From a virus: a stretch of 64,000 nt of DNA. The position numbers and the translations under genes are program-made. The notes under the pieces are model-generated. The model had not been told where the DNA came from. It saw nothing but the letters and a program-made list of their open reading frames with translations, and searched no databases. Of the stretch, positions 62,786 to 64,000 are shown one piece after another (the first letter of the stretch is position 1; each line of letters starts with the position of its first letter). Where the stretch lies: the IMG/VR virus record IMGVR_UViG_3300025695_000010, positions 1 through 64,000 of that record; one strand, 5' to 3'.

Positions 62786-63132
62786 AATTTACACAACCTT
62801 TAAAAATTTATCTATTCAAAGATCAAAATCGAGTAGATGTTAGTGTAAAGATAAATGAAACTTTAGTAAATGGTTATAGATTTACAATATCTGACTTTGA
62901 AAAAATAATTGATAATTGGCAAACTGGCATAGAGTTTGAATTTGAAGGCGGTTATGCAGTTATTGAATATAAAAAACACGGACCTAGACCTGAGCGTAAG
63001 TTAGATCCGTATGTGCGTTTTAGTATAAGTATAGGATACGGTACATTTCATCATAGATTTACCTATAATGATATGTTACAATTAGAAAAAGAATACTTCT
63101 ATCAAAAGAATAATAAAATGTATTGGGACTAG
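62782..63132 (+). CDS. Unknown 116-aa protein
   Basis: Strand-rich: PLKIYLFKDQNRVDVSVKIN, GYRFTISDFEKIIDNWQTGI, EFEFEGGYAVIEYKKHGPRP and RFSISIGYGTFHHRFTYNDM. Overlaps the previous gene by four bases and precedes a radical SAM gene by two bases. No family recognised. Confidence 0.7.
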   Translation: MKFTQPLKIYLFKDQNRVDVSVKINETLVNGYRFTISDFEKIIDNWQTGIEFEFEGGYAVIEYKKHGPRPERKLDPYVRFSISIGYGTFHHRFTYNDMLQLEKEYFYQKNNKMYWD

Positions 63133-63134
63133 GA

Positions 63135-64000
63135 ATGTATAGTTATAGTGATGTTAGAACAGTTCATTTAGAGATTACACAAAAATGTCAAGCAGCATGT
63201 CCTATGTGTGATAGAAACATGAATGGCGGAGCAGACAATCCTCATATTACAAATGCAGAATTAAGTTTAGAAGATTGCAAACGTATCTTTAAACCCGAAT
63301 TTATTGCACAGTTAAAAACAATGTTCATGTGCGGTAACTTAGGCGATCCTATTGTTGCTAAAGACACATTAGAAGTTTTTCGTTACTTTAGAGAACACAA
63401 TCCTAATATGTGGCTCTCAATGAATACAAACGCAGGAGCAAAAGATGAAGCGTGGTGGAGTGAACTTGCCCAAGTCTTTGGTAGAATGGGTGCTGTTATT
63501 TTTAGCGTGGATGGTCTTAGTGACACTAATCATTTATACAGGCAGAATGTTGTCTGGGATAATGTAGAACGTAATATGCGAGCATTTATAAATGCCGGCG
63601 GCAGAGCTCGTTGGGATTATATTATATTCCAGCATAACGAACATCAAGTAGACGAAGCAGAAGCACTTGCTAACAAATGGGGCTGCGAAAAATTTATTAA
63701 GAAAAAAACCGGAAGATTCTTTAGTACTGCAAAACTCACAGGTAAAGAAACACACCAAGCAAAAAATCGCAAAGGCGAAGATACGCAAAACTTAGCAAAG
63801 CCTAAAAAAATAGAAAATGTAAATCTTGCATTATTAAAAGAAAAGCAATTAACAAAAGAATACGGCAGCATGGCCGATTACTATGATACTTGTAAAATTA
63901 AATGTAAAGTTGCAGCAGAAGGTAATATCTTTATTACTGCTGAAGGACTAATGATGCCGTGTTGTTGGACAGCCGGCCGTATGTATAAATGGTGGCATCC
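63135..64000 (+). CDS. Radical SAM protein, SPASM-type (partial, runs past the window end)
   Basis: The reading frame from ATG 63135 is open to the window end: 288 whole codons. Motif CQAACPMC (C18, C22, C25) in LEITQKCQAACPMCDRNMNG is the radical SAM cluster site. MFMCGNLGDPI stands in place of the GGE motif, and GLMMPCCWTAGR is the start of a SPASM-type Cys region. A lysine-rich stretch (about 185-230; KKKTGRF, KAKNRKGED-like) lies between. The AGGA before the ATG supports the start. Fourth radical SAM gene in the window. Confidence 0.88.
   Translation, partial: MYSYSDVRTVHLEITQKCQAACPMCDRNMNGGADNPHITNAELSLEDCKRIFKPEFIAQLKTMFMCGNLGDPIVAKDTLEVFRYFREHNPNMWLSMNTNAGAKDEAWWSELAQVFGRMGAVIFSVDGLSDTNHLYRQNVVWDNVERNMRAFINAGGRARWDYIIFQHNEHQVDEAEALANKWGCEKFIKKKTGRFFSTAKLTGKETHQAKNRKGEDTQNLAKPKKIENVNLALLKEKQLTKEYGSMADYYDTCKIKCKVAAEGNIFITAEGLMMPCCWTAGRMYKWWH

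Noticed and set aside
1-64000. CRISPR arrays, insertion sequences, integrase/att sites, tRNA genes
   Set aside because: No spaced direct-repeat arrays, no transposase or integrase reading frames, and no cloverleaf found by eye; a covariance search would settle tRNAs.

Overview
The window is a segment of the genome of a tailed, contractile-tail phage of the T4-like (marine T4 superfamily) kind. It has no bacterial chromosome genes, rRNA or recognisable tRNA. Key evidence is the head gene order portal (gp20), prohead protease (gp21), scaffold (gp22), major capsid protein (gp23), together with gp46/gp47 recombination nuclease, the late sigma factor gp55, and a baseplate block with gp53, gp5-like spike, gp25 and gp6. 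The DNA is clearly AT-rich. The accessory genes (SPASM/twitch-type radical SAM proteins, 2-oxoglutarate oxygenases, DGD glycosyltransferase-like proteins) resemble those of T4-like phages of marine cyanobacteria and SAR11. The host itself cannot be read from the sequence.

Layout. 1-8820 (minus): head module, with gp23 cut by the window edge, then gp22, gp21, an acidic core protein, a GT42/DUF115-like protein, a small conserved protein, gp20 and a tape-measure-like protein. 8889-9949 (plus): gp26-like baseplate hub protein and a small partner. 9946-16206 (minus): a 461-aa protein with low-complexity repeats, a 535-bp non-coding stretch full of inverted repeats, a GIY-YIG endonuclease, a small basic protein, gp46, gp47 and gp55. 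16282-49402 (plus): tail and baseplate operon with a gp48/54-like tube initiator, gp53, hub, spike, a Gly-rich protein, gp25, gp6, a 4529-residue giant protein, and a series of related fiber proteins interrupted by a minus-strand radical SAM gene. 49465-64000: an accessory island on both strands with four glycosyltransferase-like genes, three more radical SAM genes (one cut by the window end), two Fe(II)/2OG-oxygenase-like genes, a methyltransferase-like and an acetyltransferase-like gene, one more fiber gene and several unknowns.

Regulation is visible. T4-type late promoters (core TAAATA) sit at the heads of most head, tail and fiber transcripts, matching the presence of gp55. Host-type sigma70 promoters with near-perfect boxes drive gp55 and the accessory island, and a weaker one lies before gp47/gp46. 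The early promoter of gp55 and the late promoter of the tail operon lie back to back at 16229-16264.

Most novel parts, in my judgement: the modification-enzyme island inside and beside the tail-fiber locus; the giant baseplate-region protein with an FG-GAP-type propeller; the structured non-coding island beside the GIY-YIG gene; and a 2OG oxygenase whose metal motif reads HxN instead of HxD.
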